This document shows, piece after piece, positions 1-8,296 of a stretch of DNA of 64,000 nt. Each line of letters starts with the position of its first letter. Position 1 is the first letter of the stretch. A program made the position numbers and the translations under genes. The notes under the pieces were generated by a model. That model was not told the DNA's origin and did no database searches. It saw only the letters and a program-made list of their open reading frames with translations. Origin of the DNA: an uncultured Bacteroidales bacterium (lineage in GTDB: Bacteria > Bacteroidota > Bacteroidia > Bacteroidales > UBA11471); the NCBI GenBank assembly GCA_944325415.1, contig CALUZW010000003.1:124001-188000 (forward strand), written 5' to 3'.

Positions 1-932
1 TCTTCGGTGAAGTTGAAAAACTCCGACACATTGATTGACCGATCAAAGAAGTGATAGGTAACATACTGATGAAGTGCATTTGTCGAGTCGGTATAGTTGG
101 TTCCAGCACCGAGGTAAGAACACAGCCCTTCAACAGAAGTAATACCCTCAGCGGCATAAACTTCATCGGGAACGGCCAAACAGGTAAAGTTGACTGTATT
201 TATCGACATACTACCGTTGATATTGTAAGTCGTGTCGGAAATTCTGGCCAACTCTTTGTCGTAACCGCACAACTCGGCAGCAGCGATAAAGATATTGTAC
301 TCACCGTAAGGACGAAGTTTTTCCAGAATCGTCTCGGCCAAGGGGTGAATAACATCACCCATGGTGAAGATTTCGCCATTGGCCGTCTTCACAGCCGTGA
401 ACTTGGCCAGGCGAGCCTGGTTGTTGAGATATATCGAGTCGGTGTTATGCCGGGTATTATCGAGCTCGGCATCGTCGACATCGGTAATCGTATAACCAAA
501 AGCTGTGGTCAGATAAGACTGGAAGAGTGTCTGCGAAGGAATGGCCTCGCCACTCTCGGCATAGGTAATCAACGATTCGTCGGTAAGGTCGTAATTAAGG
601 ATATGCACTTGAGCGACAGCGCGGGCATAATCGCGATCAAGTTCCCGCACCGAAGAGACACCCCTCCATTGGAGGAATTCCTGCATCGCCGTATTGGTGG
701 GGCAGAAAACCGTTGCGGTAGCATCGGCGTCATTCAAGGCATTGTAATAATCTGCATATTTCAACAAATCTATCCACAACGAGAATTCATCACTGTTCAT
801 CGTGAGATAAGCAGCACACGTCATCTCCAGGGCATCATTTGATGTCCTTATGTATGTAGTTCCCTCGTATGGGTCTTTACAAGAGGTTATCAGCGTAACC
901 AATATCAAAAACAAGAAAGAAAACTTTTTCAT
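1..932 (-). CDS. Fasciclin-domain lipoprotein, C-terminus cut by window edge
   Basis: Translating leftward from the ATG at 932 gives MKKFSFLFLILVTLITSCKD, a lipoprotein signal with the lipobox cysteine at about residue 18. It runs open to position 1, about 310 residues. Two blocks look like FAS1 (fasciclin) folds: a segment around residues 60-110 with TVFCPTNTAMQEFL, and a second from about residue 205 with YNIFIAAAELCGYDKEL and later TCLAVPDEVYA. FAS1 domains mediate adhesion or carbohydrate binding in other proteins. The gene starts 8 nt after the SusD stop, so it is the last visible gene of the pectate lyase-SusCD operon. It occupies the place usually held by SusE/SusF-like surface glycan-binding proteins, and that role is inferred. 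The rest lies outside the window. Confidence 0.85.
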   Translation of the reverse strand, partial: MKKFSFLFLILVTLITSCKDPYEGTTYIRTSNDALEMTCAAYLTMNSDEFSLWIDLLKYADYYNALNDADATATVFCPTNTAMQEFLQWRGVSSVRELDRDYARAVAQVHILNYDLTDESLITYAESGEAIPSQTLFQSYLTTAFGYTITDVDDAELDNTRHNTDSIYLNNQARLAKFTAVKTANGEIFTMGDVIHPLAETILEKLRPYGEYNIFIAAAELCGYDKELARISDTTYNINGSMSINTVNFTCLAVPDEVYAAEGITSVEGLCSYLGAGTNYTDSTNALHQYVTYHFFDRSINVSEFFNFTE

Positions 933-940
933 AGGTGTCA

Positions 941-2512
941 TCAATTATAGTAGGGGTTTTGTATTAACAGGGAATTAGCCTCAATCTCCGACTGTGCTAC
1001 CGGCAAGAAAAGCGCATTGTCGTTATTGAGTACAGTACGCAACCACGACTCACCGGCTTGCGCATTATAGTTTAAGACATTATCGACAAGGAACTGTGTC
1101 TTGTACTGATTTCCATGACGACGTCCGAAACGGAGGAAATCGTACCAGGCCTTGCCCTCTCCTACCAACTCTACGACACGCTCGTAAAGCACGAGTTCGA
1201 GCATGGCAGCCTCGTCGAGCGAAGAAACGCCCTCAACAGTAGCGGTATACTCCTCTTCGAGGTTGGAGCGGGTACGTATCTGGTTGATCAGCTTCATGGC
1301 TTCGATCTTATCATCGATATTCTCTCCATGATTGCGCAAGATAAGAGCCTCGGCTTTCATGAGCATGACATCGGCAACCCGGTAGATAATGTAGTTGGGG
1401 TCGTAATACGATACCGTACGTTTATCCGAGAGAGTTTGCGAGCCGAGGTATTTCCACACATACGATACTATGGCCGACTCATAAGCAGCGGGGTCGCCCG
1501 GCACATAATAGCCTCCGTACATCGTACGCACAGCCTCTTTCAACTCGAAGAGGGTCGAAGTGTATTCGCTGTTGAAAGCCTGTGTCAGAGCCAACGATAT
1601 GCGATAATTTCCATCGGTATGCACATCATCGAAGATTTTGGGAAGATTGTTGGTCTGTTTCTCCTCATAATTCCATTGCAACTCAAAAATCGACTCATTG
1701 CTGTTTCCGGGATTGAACATCGAGAACCAGCTCGAATGAGTTGCTGTCGAGAGAAATGCCGGAGCATAAGGGCTTGTCGATTCCAGAATACCGTTACAAT
1801 AGGTAATAGCGGCCTCATAATCTTCGGCCCAGAGACATACATCGGCACCCAATGCATACAGCGCCCACTTGGTAGCACGGCCTTTGGTTTCCCATGTCGT
1901 ATCGAAAGACTCTTTGGCAGCACCGGTAGCCAAGGCCGTGCGGATATCTGCGCGAATCTGGGCAATGATTTCGGCTTCACTGGCCTTCGGCACTTTGGTC
2001 GCATAGGAGTCATCTTCATACGGCTCGGTAATCAACGGAGCCTCACGCCAGTTGCGCACGAGATAGAAATAGCAGAGGGCACGCAGGAAGTAAGCTTCGC
2101 TCTGGTGTGAAAGCATCTCCGACATCTGATAGGTATCGTCGATTTTCTGGGCATCGGGAGCTCTCTTTATGACCGCGTTGGCCACATTGATTATCTCGTA
2201 AAGTGCACCCCAGCTACACAGATCCTCATCTGTGGGTTTCACCTGAAACTCCTGCAATTTACTGCCTTTGCTGGCATAGATACAACCTGCACGCAACTCG
2301 CCCCAGGGAATCAGATAGGGCTCTACCATATCGCGCAAGTAATAGTAGCCGGCATTAAGTACGGCATCGACATCGGCTTTGGTTTGCCAGAAAGTTACAC
2401 TCGGCTGTGAATTTTCCGGATATATTTCGAGCCAGTCCTTGCAAGCAGTCGTCGAGAGCATGGCACCGAAACCCAAAGCGATTACAGCATATTTTATTTT
2501 CTTTATATTCAT
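941..2512 (-). CDS. SusD/RagB-family outer membrane lipoprotein
   Basis: A 523-residue protein starting MNIKKIKYAVIALG, with a lipobox ending in CKDWLE near residue 24. This is the usual SusD start, where the cysteine is lipidated and the protein caps the SusC channel at the cell surface. Family features are the N-terminal FWQTKADVDAVLNAGYYYL helix, the ALCYFYLVRNWREAPLI segment around residues 145-165, typical of SusD TPR helices, and a C-terminal region with VLYERVVELVGEGKAWYDF. Length is normal for the family. It starts 12 nt after the SusC stop. From the adjacent pectate lyase I infer that it binds pectic oligosaccharide. The exact ligand cannot be read from the sequence. Confidence 0.93.
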   Translation of the reverse strand: MNIKKIKYAVIALGFGAMLSTTACKDWLEIYPENSQPSVTFWQTKADVDAVLNAGYYYLRDMVEPYLIPWGELRAGCIYASKGSKLQEFQVKPTDEDLCSWGALYEIINVANAVIKRAPDAQKIDDTYQMSEMLSHQSEAYFLRALCYFYLVRNWREAPLITEPYEDDSYATKVPKASEAEIIAQIRADIRTALATGAAKESFDTTWETKGRATKWALYALGADVCLWAEDYEAAITYCNGILESTSPYAPAFLSTATHSSWFSMFNPGNSNESIFELQWNYEEKQTNNLPKIFDDVHTDGNYRISLALTQAFNSEYTSTLFELKEAVRTMYGGYYVPGDPAAYESAIVSYVWKYLGSQTLSDKRTVSYYDPNYIIYRVADVMLMKAEALILRNHGENIDDKIEAMKLINQIRTRSNLEEEYTATVEGVSSLDEAAMLELVLYERVVELVGEGKAWYDFLRFGRRHGNQYKTQFLVDNVLNYNAQAGESWLRTVLNNDNALFLPVAQSEIEANSLLIQNPYYN

Positions 2513-2524
2513 AGCTTTAACCGA

Positions 2525-5500
2525 TTAGAAATTAATGTTAAATCCGAACGAGAAACGACGGCTACGAGGCGTCTGGGCATCGTCTTCGGACAAATCTGTT
2601 ACTTTGGAGGGAAGGCTTACCTCGGGATCTTGTCCCTTATAGTTGGTAAAGGTCAAGAGGTCATATCCGGTAACAAACACGTTCAGACCGTTAATCTTCA
2701 TCTTCTTGCAGATACGCTTGGGTATGCTGTAAGAGAGAGAGAGGGTTTTAAGACGGAGGTAAGAGCAATCTTCTACGAAACGGTCGGAGCCCAAATAGTT
2801 CAGACCATAGTCGTAGAGGGCTCTGGGGATATCGGTTACGTCGCCTTCGCTGCGCCAACGGTTAAGCACGGCCGTACTCTGGTTGTCGCGGTTGTACATG
2901 GCCTCGGCATCCATACGTGCGGTATTGATAACCTTCTGTCCCAAACGATAGTGGAAGAATATTGTCAAAGCCAGGTTTTTCCATTTAACGTTGACACCAC
3001 CACCACCGGTTACCATCGGGTTACAGTTACCGAGGTAAACAACGTCGTTTTCGTCGATTTTACCATCGTGGTTGATATCTTCGTATTTGGCATCACCGGG
3101 ATAGCACACATACGAACCGTTTTTCATGACGATAGGCTCACCTTGGAGGTTGTACATAATATTGCCTTCGGCATCGCGGGCATAGGTGTCTTCGGTGTTC
3201 TGATAAACGCCGTTATAACGGAAACCGTAGAACGAACCGACGGCAACACCGGTTTCAAGACGTTGGGCATAAGAGCCGTTGGAAAGGGAGAAAGTCTCCT
3301 CTGAAAGGTTCTCGGGCAATTCGAGAATCTTGTTCACGTTGCGGTTGATGTTGAAGTTAGCCGATACAGTCCAGTCCTTATTCTTGAATATCTCATAGTC
3401 TATACGGTATTCCCAACCGGTATTGCTCAGTTTACCAGAGTTGAAGTAGGCCAACTGACCACTCGAATATCCGACCGAAGAAGGTATCGTAACTTTGGTC
3501 TGTAACAGGTCATCGGTAACCTTATGATAGTAGTCAAAGGTCATGGTCATTTTGTTGTCCATAAAAGCGAGGTCGGTACCCACGTTGTACTCGGTCGAGG
3601 TCTCCCATTTCAGTTTGTTGAGTTGCATCGTGCTGGGAGCGATAGCGGCATTGGTGTTGTAGTTACCGATAGCCGAATAGGTTCCGATGTAGGGAGCCGT
3701 TCCGCTCGGAGCATTACCACTCTGACCCCAGCTGGCACGGAGTTTCAACTGGTTCCACCAATCGAGCGATTCCATGAAATACTCATCTTGCATGTGCCAA
3801 GCGACACCTGCCGAGGGGAAGATACCCCAGCGGTTCTCCTTGGAGAGCGATGAACGTCCTTCACCATTAACGGTGAAAGTGAATACATAGCGGTCTAACA
3901 GCGTATAGTTGACCATACCCACGGCACCCATGATACGAGACTCTGAGGTACCCGAACCGAGCGAGGTAATAGCACCACCGGCTACGGGGTCGGACATTCC
4001 GGGAGAGGCTACACCGTAAACGGCTTCGGCCGAATTGGAGCTGCGCGACTGTTCTGTACGCCACAATCCGGTAGCGGTAAGACCGTGAATACCAAACTGA
4101 CGACGGAATATGAATTTATTTTCAGTCAACAACGAGAGGTTGTTGGAGTAACCGTCATAGCTGTAGTTAGCATTGGTATTGTCGATAGAGAAGTCGCCGG
4201 CAGTCTGCGGCAGGAACTGACGTGTCTTGACGGTCTTGAACTTCATGGCCACCCAACCCGTCCAAGTAAAGCCGGGGAGTATGTGATAATTGGCCCGATA
4301 GGTAATACGTTCTTCTCGCTGATACGTCTTGTTGTAACTGTCGTTGGCCATGATAATGGGGTGGAAATTTTTTCCACTGCTATATGCGCCCTGGAACTCT
4401 TCGCTGTTTTGGCGGATAAAGTAGTTGCTGGTAGGCAGGCCGGTAGCATCGTCGATCCAATAAGGGCTCTTATTAGGCATCTTGCGCATGGCCTCGGCAC
4501 GGAGCTTATCGGTGTAGGGCTCGTCTTTCTGCGTATCGGTATAAGAGAACTCGGCATACATATCGAACTTGTCGGAGAAACGATATGTCAAGTTATAGTT
4601 GGCCGTGATACGATCCAAACCGGTACCTATTGTGGTACCTCCTTCGTTCATGTACGAGAGAGAGAAACGGTAGGTTGCTTTCTCACCACCACCCGACATG
4701 GAGAAGCTGTTATCGAAAATCCATGCGTCTTTGGTAACGGTAGAGAGCCAGTCGGTATCGGCATTATACTCATCGAAATAACGCCAAGAGGGCATATATC
4801 CGATTTCAGGAGTATCGAAGAGGAGTTCGAGCAACGAAGAGGAGTTTTGGAGACCTTGTGCATTGGCGGTGTTCCAGATAGCGTCCTGCATATAGGCTAC
4901 ATACTCGTCGCCATTAAGCATCGGGATAGATGCCGGCTCTTTCTTCACGGTGAACTTCGACGAGAAGGTAAAGTTGGTCTTACCCTTGGCACCTTTCTTG
5001 GTGGTAATCAAGAGCACACCGTTGGCAGCCTTGGTACCGTAGATGGCAGTCGAAGCAGCATCTTTCAGTACCTCAACCGATTCGATATCGTAGGGGTTAA
5101 GGTTCAACATATCAGCAAAGTCTTCATTGTTGGCCGTGTTGAAGTCGAAACTGTCGTCGATATCGGTCGAATAGGGCACACCGTTGATAACAATGAGGGG
5201 GTCGGTATTGGAGTTCAGCGTAGCCGTACCACGAATACGGATAGAACCTTTGGAACCAGGGTCACCACCGGAAAGAATATCCACACCGGCAAGACGTCCC
5301 TGCAAGGCTTCCTCTATAGAAGACACCGGCAAGGTTTCCACCACGCTCGACATATCAATTTTCTGGGTAGCCGCCGTCTGTTCACGCACCGAGATACCCA
5401 TATCGGTCATTTCAGCACGTTTAGCTTCGACCGTAACCTCGCCCAACTCCTGTGAGCTCGATTCCATTACAACGGTCAAGGTCTTTTGCCCGGTATAAGC

Positions 5501-5797
5501 AATTCGTTGCGTTTCCATACCGATAAAAGAGAAGACGATCGTGGCAGCACCAGAAGGGACACGAAGCGAGAATGCACCATTGACATCGGTAGTAATACCA
5601 GTCAAGACACGGCGCTGATCATTCTCGATAGATACATTCACACCAATGGAAGGCTCATGCTTCCCTTGTATAATTTCATATACTTTACCCGAGATATAGC
5701 CCGAACTTGTCTGTGCCGACAGGGTACTGCTTATAAGCAGGCACAGCAACAAAAGGCTGAACCGGAGCGGACTTACTTTTGAATTTTGTTTTTTCAT
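2525..5797 (-). CDS. SusC/RagA-family TonB-dependent outer membrane transporter
   Basis: A 1090-residue protein from the ATG at 5797. A longer reading from 5824 adds nine residues without a signal-like start. It has a signal peptide ending near SAQ, a carboxypeptidase-like beta-sandwich at about residues 30-115 (ISGKVYE to VVMES), a plug domain with the SusC signature DPLIVINGVPYS and LKDAASTAIYG, and a long beta-barrel ending in RRFSFGFNINF. With SusD it forms the TonB-powered importer for oligosaccharides. Its ATG overlaps the stop of the upstream fasciclin gene in an ATGA arrangement (5794-5797), which suggests translational coupling. SusD follows 12 nt downstream. Substrate specificity for pectin fragments is inferred from the neighbouring lyase. 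Confidence 0.95.
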   Translation of the reverse strand: MKKQNSKVSPLRFSLLLLCLLISSTLSAQTSSGYISGKVYEIIQGKHEPSIGVNVSIENDQRRVLTGITTDVNGAFSLRVPSGAATIVFSFIGMETQRIAYTGQKTLTVVMESSSQELGEVTVEAKRAEMTDMGISVREQTAATQKIDMSSVVETLPVSSIEEALQGRLAGVDILSGGDPGSKGSIRIRGTATLNSNTDPLIVINGVPYSTDIDDSFDFNTANNEDFADMLNLNPYDIESVEVLKDAASTAIYGTKAANGVLLITTKKGAKGKTNFTFSSKFTVKKEPASIPMLNGDEYVAYMQDAIWNTANAQGLQNSSSLLELLFDTPEIGYMPSWRYFDEYNADTDWLSTVTKDAWIFDNSFSMSGGGEKATYRFSLSYMNEGGTTIGTGLDRITANYNLTYRFSDKFDMYAEFSYTDTQKDEPYTDKLRAEAMRKMPNKSPYWIDDATGLPTSNYFIRQNSEEFQGAYSSGKNFHPIIMANDSYNKTYQREERITYRANYHILPGFTWTGWVAMKFKTVKTRQFLPQTAGDFSIDNTNANYSYDGYSNNLSLLTENKFIFRRQFGIHGLTATGLWRTEQSRSSNSAEAVYGVASPGMSDPVAGGAITSLGSGTSESRIMGAVGMVNYTLLDRYVFTFTVNGEGRSSLSKENRWGIFPSAGVAWHMQDEYFMESLDWWNQLKLRASWGQSGNAPSGTAPYIGTYSAIGNYNTNAAIAPSTMQLNKLKWETSTEYNVGTDLAFMDNKMTMTFDYYHKVTDDLLQTKVTIPSSVGYSSGQLAYFNSGKLSNTGWEYRIDYEIFKNKDWTVSANFNINRNVNKILELPENLSEETFSLSNGSYAQRLETGVAVGSFYGFRYNGVYQNTEDTYARDAEGNIMYNLQGEPIVMKNGSYVCYPGDAKYEDINHDGKIDENDVVYLGNCNPMVTGGGGVNVKWKNLALTIFFHYRLGQKVINTARMDAEAMYNRDNQSTAVLNRWRSEGDVTDIPRALYDYGLNYLGSDRFVEDCSYLRLKTLSLSYSIPKRICKKMKINGLNVFVTGYDLLTFTNYKGQDPEVSLPSKVTDLSEDDAQTPRSRRFSFGFNINF

Positions 5798-8175
5798 AAT
5801 ACCCCATTTATAAAGTGTACACAACCATCGTCAAAGACGAAGGGGAAATAATCATAATCACCAAGAATTTCGACCTCGCCGTTATATCCGTCTTCGGCCA
5901 CTTTTACAGTCATGGTAGTTCCTTTATCATATACGTTCAGGTGTATGGCTTCTGTTACCATCACGCCATCTTGGATTTCTACCCAAGAATTAAGGGTAAT
6001 AAGGCCACCTTCGGCTTCGGTATCTTCGCCCCAGCCCAAGAACGGGAAGTTGGATATGACAGCCGTGCTGAACGGTACGAAATAGACTTTCAGATAATTT
6101 TGCAGGGCCAAAAGATCCGTAACCGTTGTAGCGGCAAAGAAATCGGCCGTTGTTGCGTCAGCCGAAGCCGTCGTGGTAATGCCGGGAACTTTTCCTGCCA
6201 CTATAGCTTGTTTTACGGCGGCATTGGTCGGGATAAACATCAGACACCCTTCGGTCATCAAAGGTATCGCCTGAGACTCTTCGTCTATCATCTCACCTTT
6301 CATCAACAGGTTGATAAAGGCGTTGAAGAGGGTGGTCTCGTCGTTACGCAACGAATACATCATCGGCACAAAGTTGGCATAGAGGGCATTGTTAAGACTT
6401 CCCTCAAAGAGTTTCTGTGCACGAGTTCCATCATATGAATAGCAGCGGCCGTTTGTCCAATCTTCACCACGATATTTCAACTCTTCAAATTCGCAATATA
6501 CATCAGCCTCTGTTGTAGCATTACCGGTATAGTTTATCAGGTTATTAAAGAGGAAACTGTTGGTGATTTTTCCATCTTTTACATACCAATACAGTTTATA
6601 GTCGGGCGAAAGAGTCTTAAACACATGGTTACCCGACAAAGGCAACTCGGTAAGCGAGGTTGTAGAGCCGTCAAGCGAAACGACGTGGGCGTAAACCATC
6701 TGCTGTTGCACCGAGCTCGAAAGGTTGGAGTTGTTGAGCTCCAAGCGGTTGTCGACAGGGTCGAAGACTATTCCGTTGTAAGCCATCTGATTGTCAGACG
6801 GGAAAAGTACGATATAATTCATCTCGTCGGAGCAGAGCGTACTGATCAGGTCGGAATTGCCCAGCATCACCAGGAAGTTGTTAAACTTCTTATATTGATA
6901 GGCCGGGCCTGTTACAGCACTATACTGTGCAGGTGGGGTAAGTACATCGCAACCGTAAAGGACTCCGTTGACGCACACTTTACGATTTTCGACTGGAACA
7001 GCATCGACATCAAAATCGATAATCATTCCAGACGTATTCTTTATGTCGCCACGCTTAATCTCTTCGGGGAAAACGATAGACGATGCATACACACTATTAA
7101 GGAGAATATCCTGAATTACCGAAGGTTTTATAGAATCCCAAGTAACTTCTGCGGGATAACCGGTACCTTCAGCACCGAAATATTCTACATAAAAATCGTC
7201 AAATGCCTCATCGGTAGGAGCAAAGATACTATACGATACCGACGAGAGAGATGCTATCTGCGTATAGTCGGTTACCGGCCACTCGCTGGCGATGCTGGCC
7301 ATGGGCGACATGTGGTAGTGCTGATACAGATCGTTGCCGTTGCCATAGTCAAGTGTGAGGGCCTCGTCTTTGGCATAGTAGCTGTATTCGTCGTAAAAGC
7401 TAAGGAAACGGTTGTAGTTGCCGTTCTTGTCGAGCTCGGTATAAATGGTTTCGAGCGGTTCCAGTACCTGGTTGATAAGGTATACATAACCTGTCGAGGT
7501 TACGATGGAATATTCGTTGACCGAAGCATTCGACACATTGAAACCATCGGCACCCGTCCACTGCGAATTGGGATAGAAATATTCGTAGTTGTATTTGGCG
7601 TCGATCAGCTTGGTCTGGAACATACGATATGAGAACACCGGCAAGAAGCGTTCCAGGTGATAAACCGAACCTTCAAGTCCTGTCGTATCGTTTACGACCT
7701 CAATCGTCGGAGAGTCCTGACTCTTGGTGCGGAACTTGTAATAAAGACCGGCATTGACCATCAGCTGATCGTCGGTAGCACCGTCGCCTTCATTGGGCCG
7801 GAAGTTAACCAGTTTGGTCTTGTCAAACGAATAATAAAGGATGTGAAAGCCTATGAGTTTCTGCAATTCTTGCGAACTCAGTTCCTCAATAGAATTTACA
7901 CCACGCTCATTTTTGAGATAAGCGGTAAAAGCCTCATCGTTTGGCGCCATAACCGTATAAACGCCCTTTCCTTGCAGAATGGGTGCATAACCGGCCATAT
8001 CAACGCCTTTTAGGAAAATAGAATAATTTCCTCTTTCCTGCAAAGTTTCATAGATACTTCCTTTCAGAGAATCTGGCGTATCATAATACTCCAGATTGTC
8101 TTGACAAGAAGACCAAAAAACTGCCAAACAAAGTACACTGCATAGCACAACGTACTTTCCAATTGCGTTTTTCAT
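5794..8175 (-). CDS. Multi-FAS1 (fasciclin) surface lipoprotein
   Basis: A 793-residue protein with a signal ending in SSCQDN, so the mature protein probably starts at a lipidated cysteine near residue 24. Successive blocks resemble FAS1 domains: residues about 38-130 (NYSIFLKGVDMAGYAP, YTVMAPNDEAFTAYL), about 255-415 (YSIFAPTDEAFDDFY), about 430-560 (NFLVMLGNSDLIS, YIVLFPSDNQMAY), and a diverged one after 600 (CLMFIPTNAAVKQAI). FAS1 proteins adhere to matrices or glycans. In this operon it could serve as the surface glycan-binding component. The gene lies between the lyase and SusC and its stop overlaps the SusC start. I see no catalytic motif. The glycan-binding role is inference; the domain call is firm. 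Confidence 0.85.
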   Translation of the reverse strand: MKNAIGKYVVLCSVLCLAVFWSSCQDNLEYYDTPDSLKGSIYETLQERGNYSIFLKGVDMAGYAPILQGKGVYTVMAPNDEAFTAYLKNERGVNSIEELSSQELQKLIGFHILYYSFDKTKLVNFRPNEGDGATDDQLMVNAGLYYKFRTKSQDSPTIEVVNDTTGLEGSVYHLERFLPVFSYRMFQTKLIDAKYNYEYFYPNSQWTGADGFNVSNASVNEYSIVTSTGYVYLINQVLEPLETIYTELDKNGNYNRFLSFYDEYSYYAKDEALTLDYGNGNDLYQHYHMSPMASIASEWPVTDYTQIASLSSVSYSIFAPTDEAFDDFYVEYFGAEGTGYPAEVTWDSIKPSVIQDILLNSVYASSIVFPEEIKRGDIKNTSGMIIDFDVDAVPVENRKVCVNGVLYGCDVLTPPAQYSAVTGPAYQYKKFNNFLVMLGNSDLISTLCSDEMNYIVLFPSDNQMAYNGIVFDPVDNRLELNNSNLSSSVQQQMVYAHVVSLDGSTTSLTELPLSGNHVFKTLSPDYKLYWYVKDGKITNSFLFNNLINYTGNATTEADVYCEFEELKYRGEDWTNGRCYSYDGTRAQKLFEGSLNNALYANFVPMMYSLRNDETTLFNAFINLLMKGEMIDEESQAIPLMTEGCLMFIPTNAAVKQAIVAGKVPGITTTASADATTADFFAATTVTDLLALQNYLKVYFVPFSTAVISNFPFLGWGEDTEAEGGLITLNSWVEIQDGVMVTEAIHLNVYDKGTTMTVKVAEDGYNGEVEILGDYDYFPFVFDDGCVHFINGVL

Positions 8176-8248
8176 AGATTCTCGATTACTTTAAGTGTGT
8201 TATGTAATATATATGTTTTTTCCGAAAGGTTTACGTAACAAAGGAAAG

Positions 8249-8286
8249 AGATATTTCGCCAGAGATGTTTCTCCGACGAAATATCT
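8249..8286 (-). terminator. Intercistronic hairpin between pectate lyase and fasciclin gene
   Basis: The 121-nt gap between the lyase stop and the next start contains perfect 10-bp arms, AGATATTTCG at 8249-8258 and CGAAATATCT at 8277-8286, around an 18-nt loop that can pair further. The transcript continues into TCTTTCC with no long U run, so it could be a weak terminator, an attenuator or a processing or stability element. It would allow different levels of the enzyme and the transport genes. Confidence 0.45.
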
Positions 8287-8296
8287 AAGACATAAC

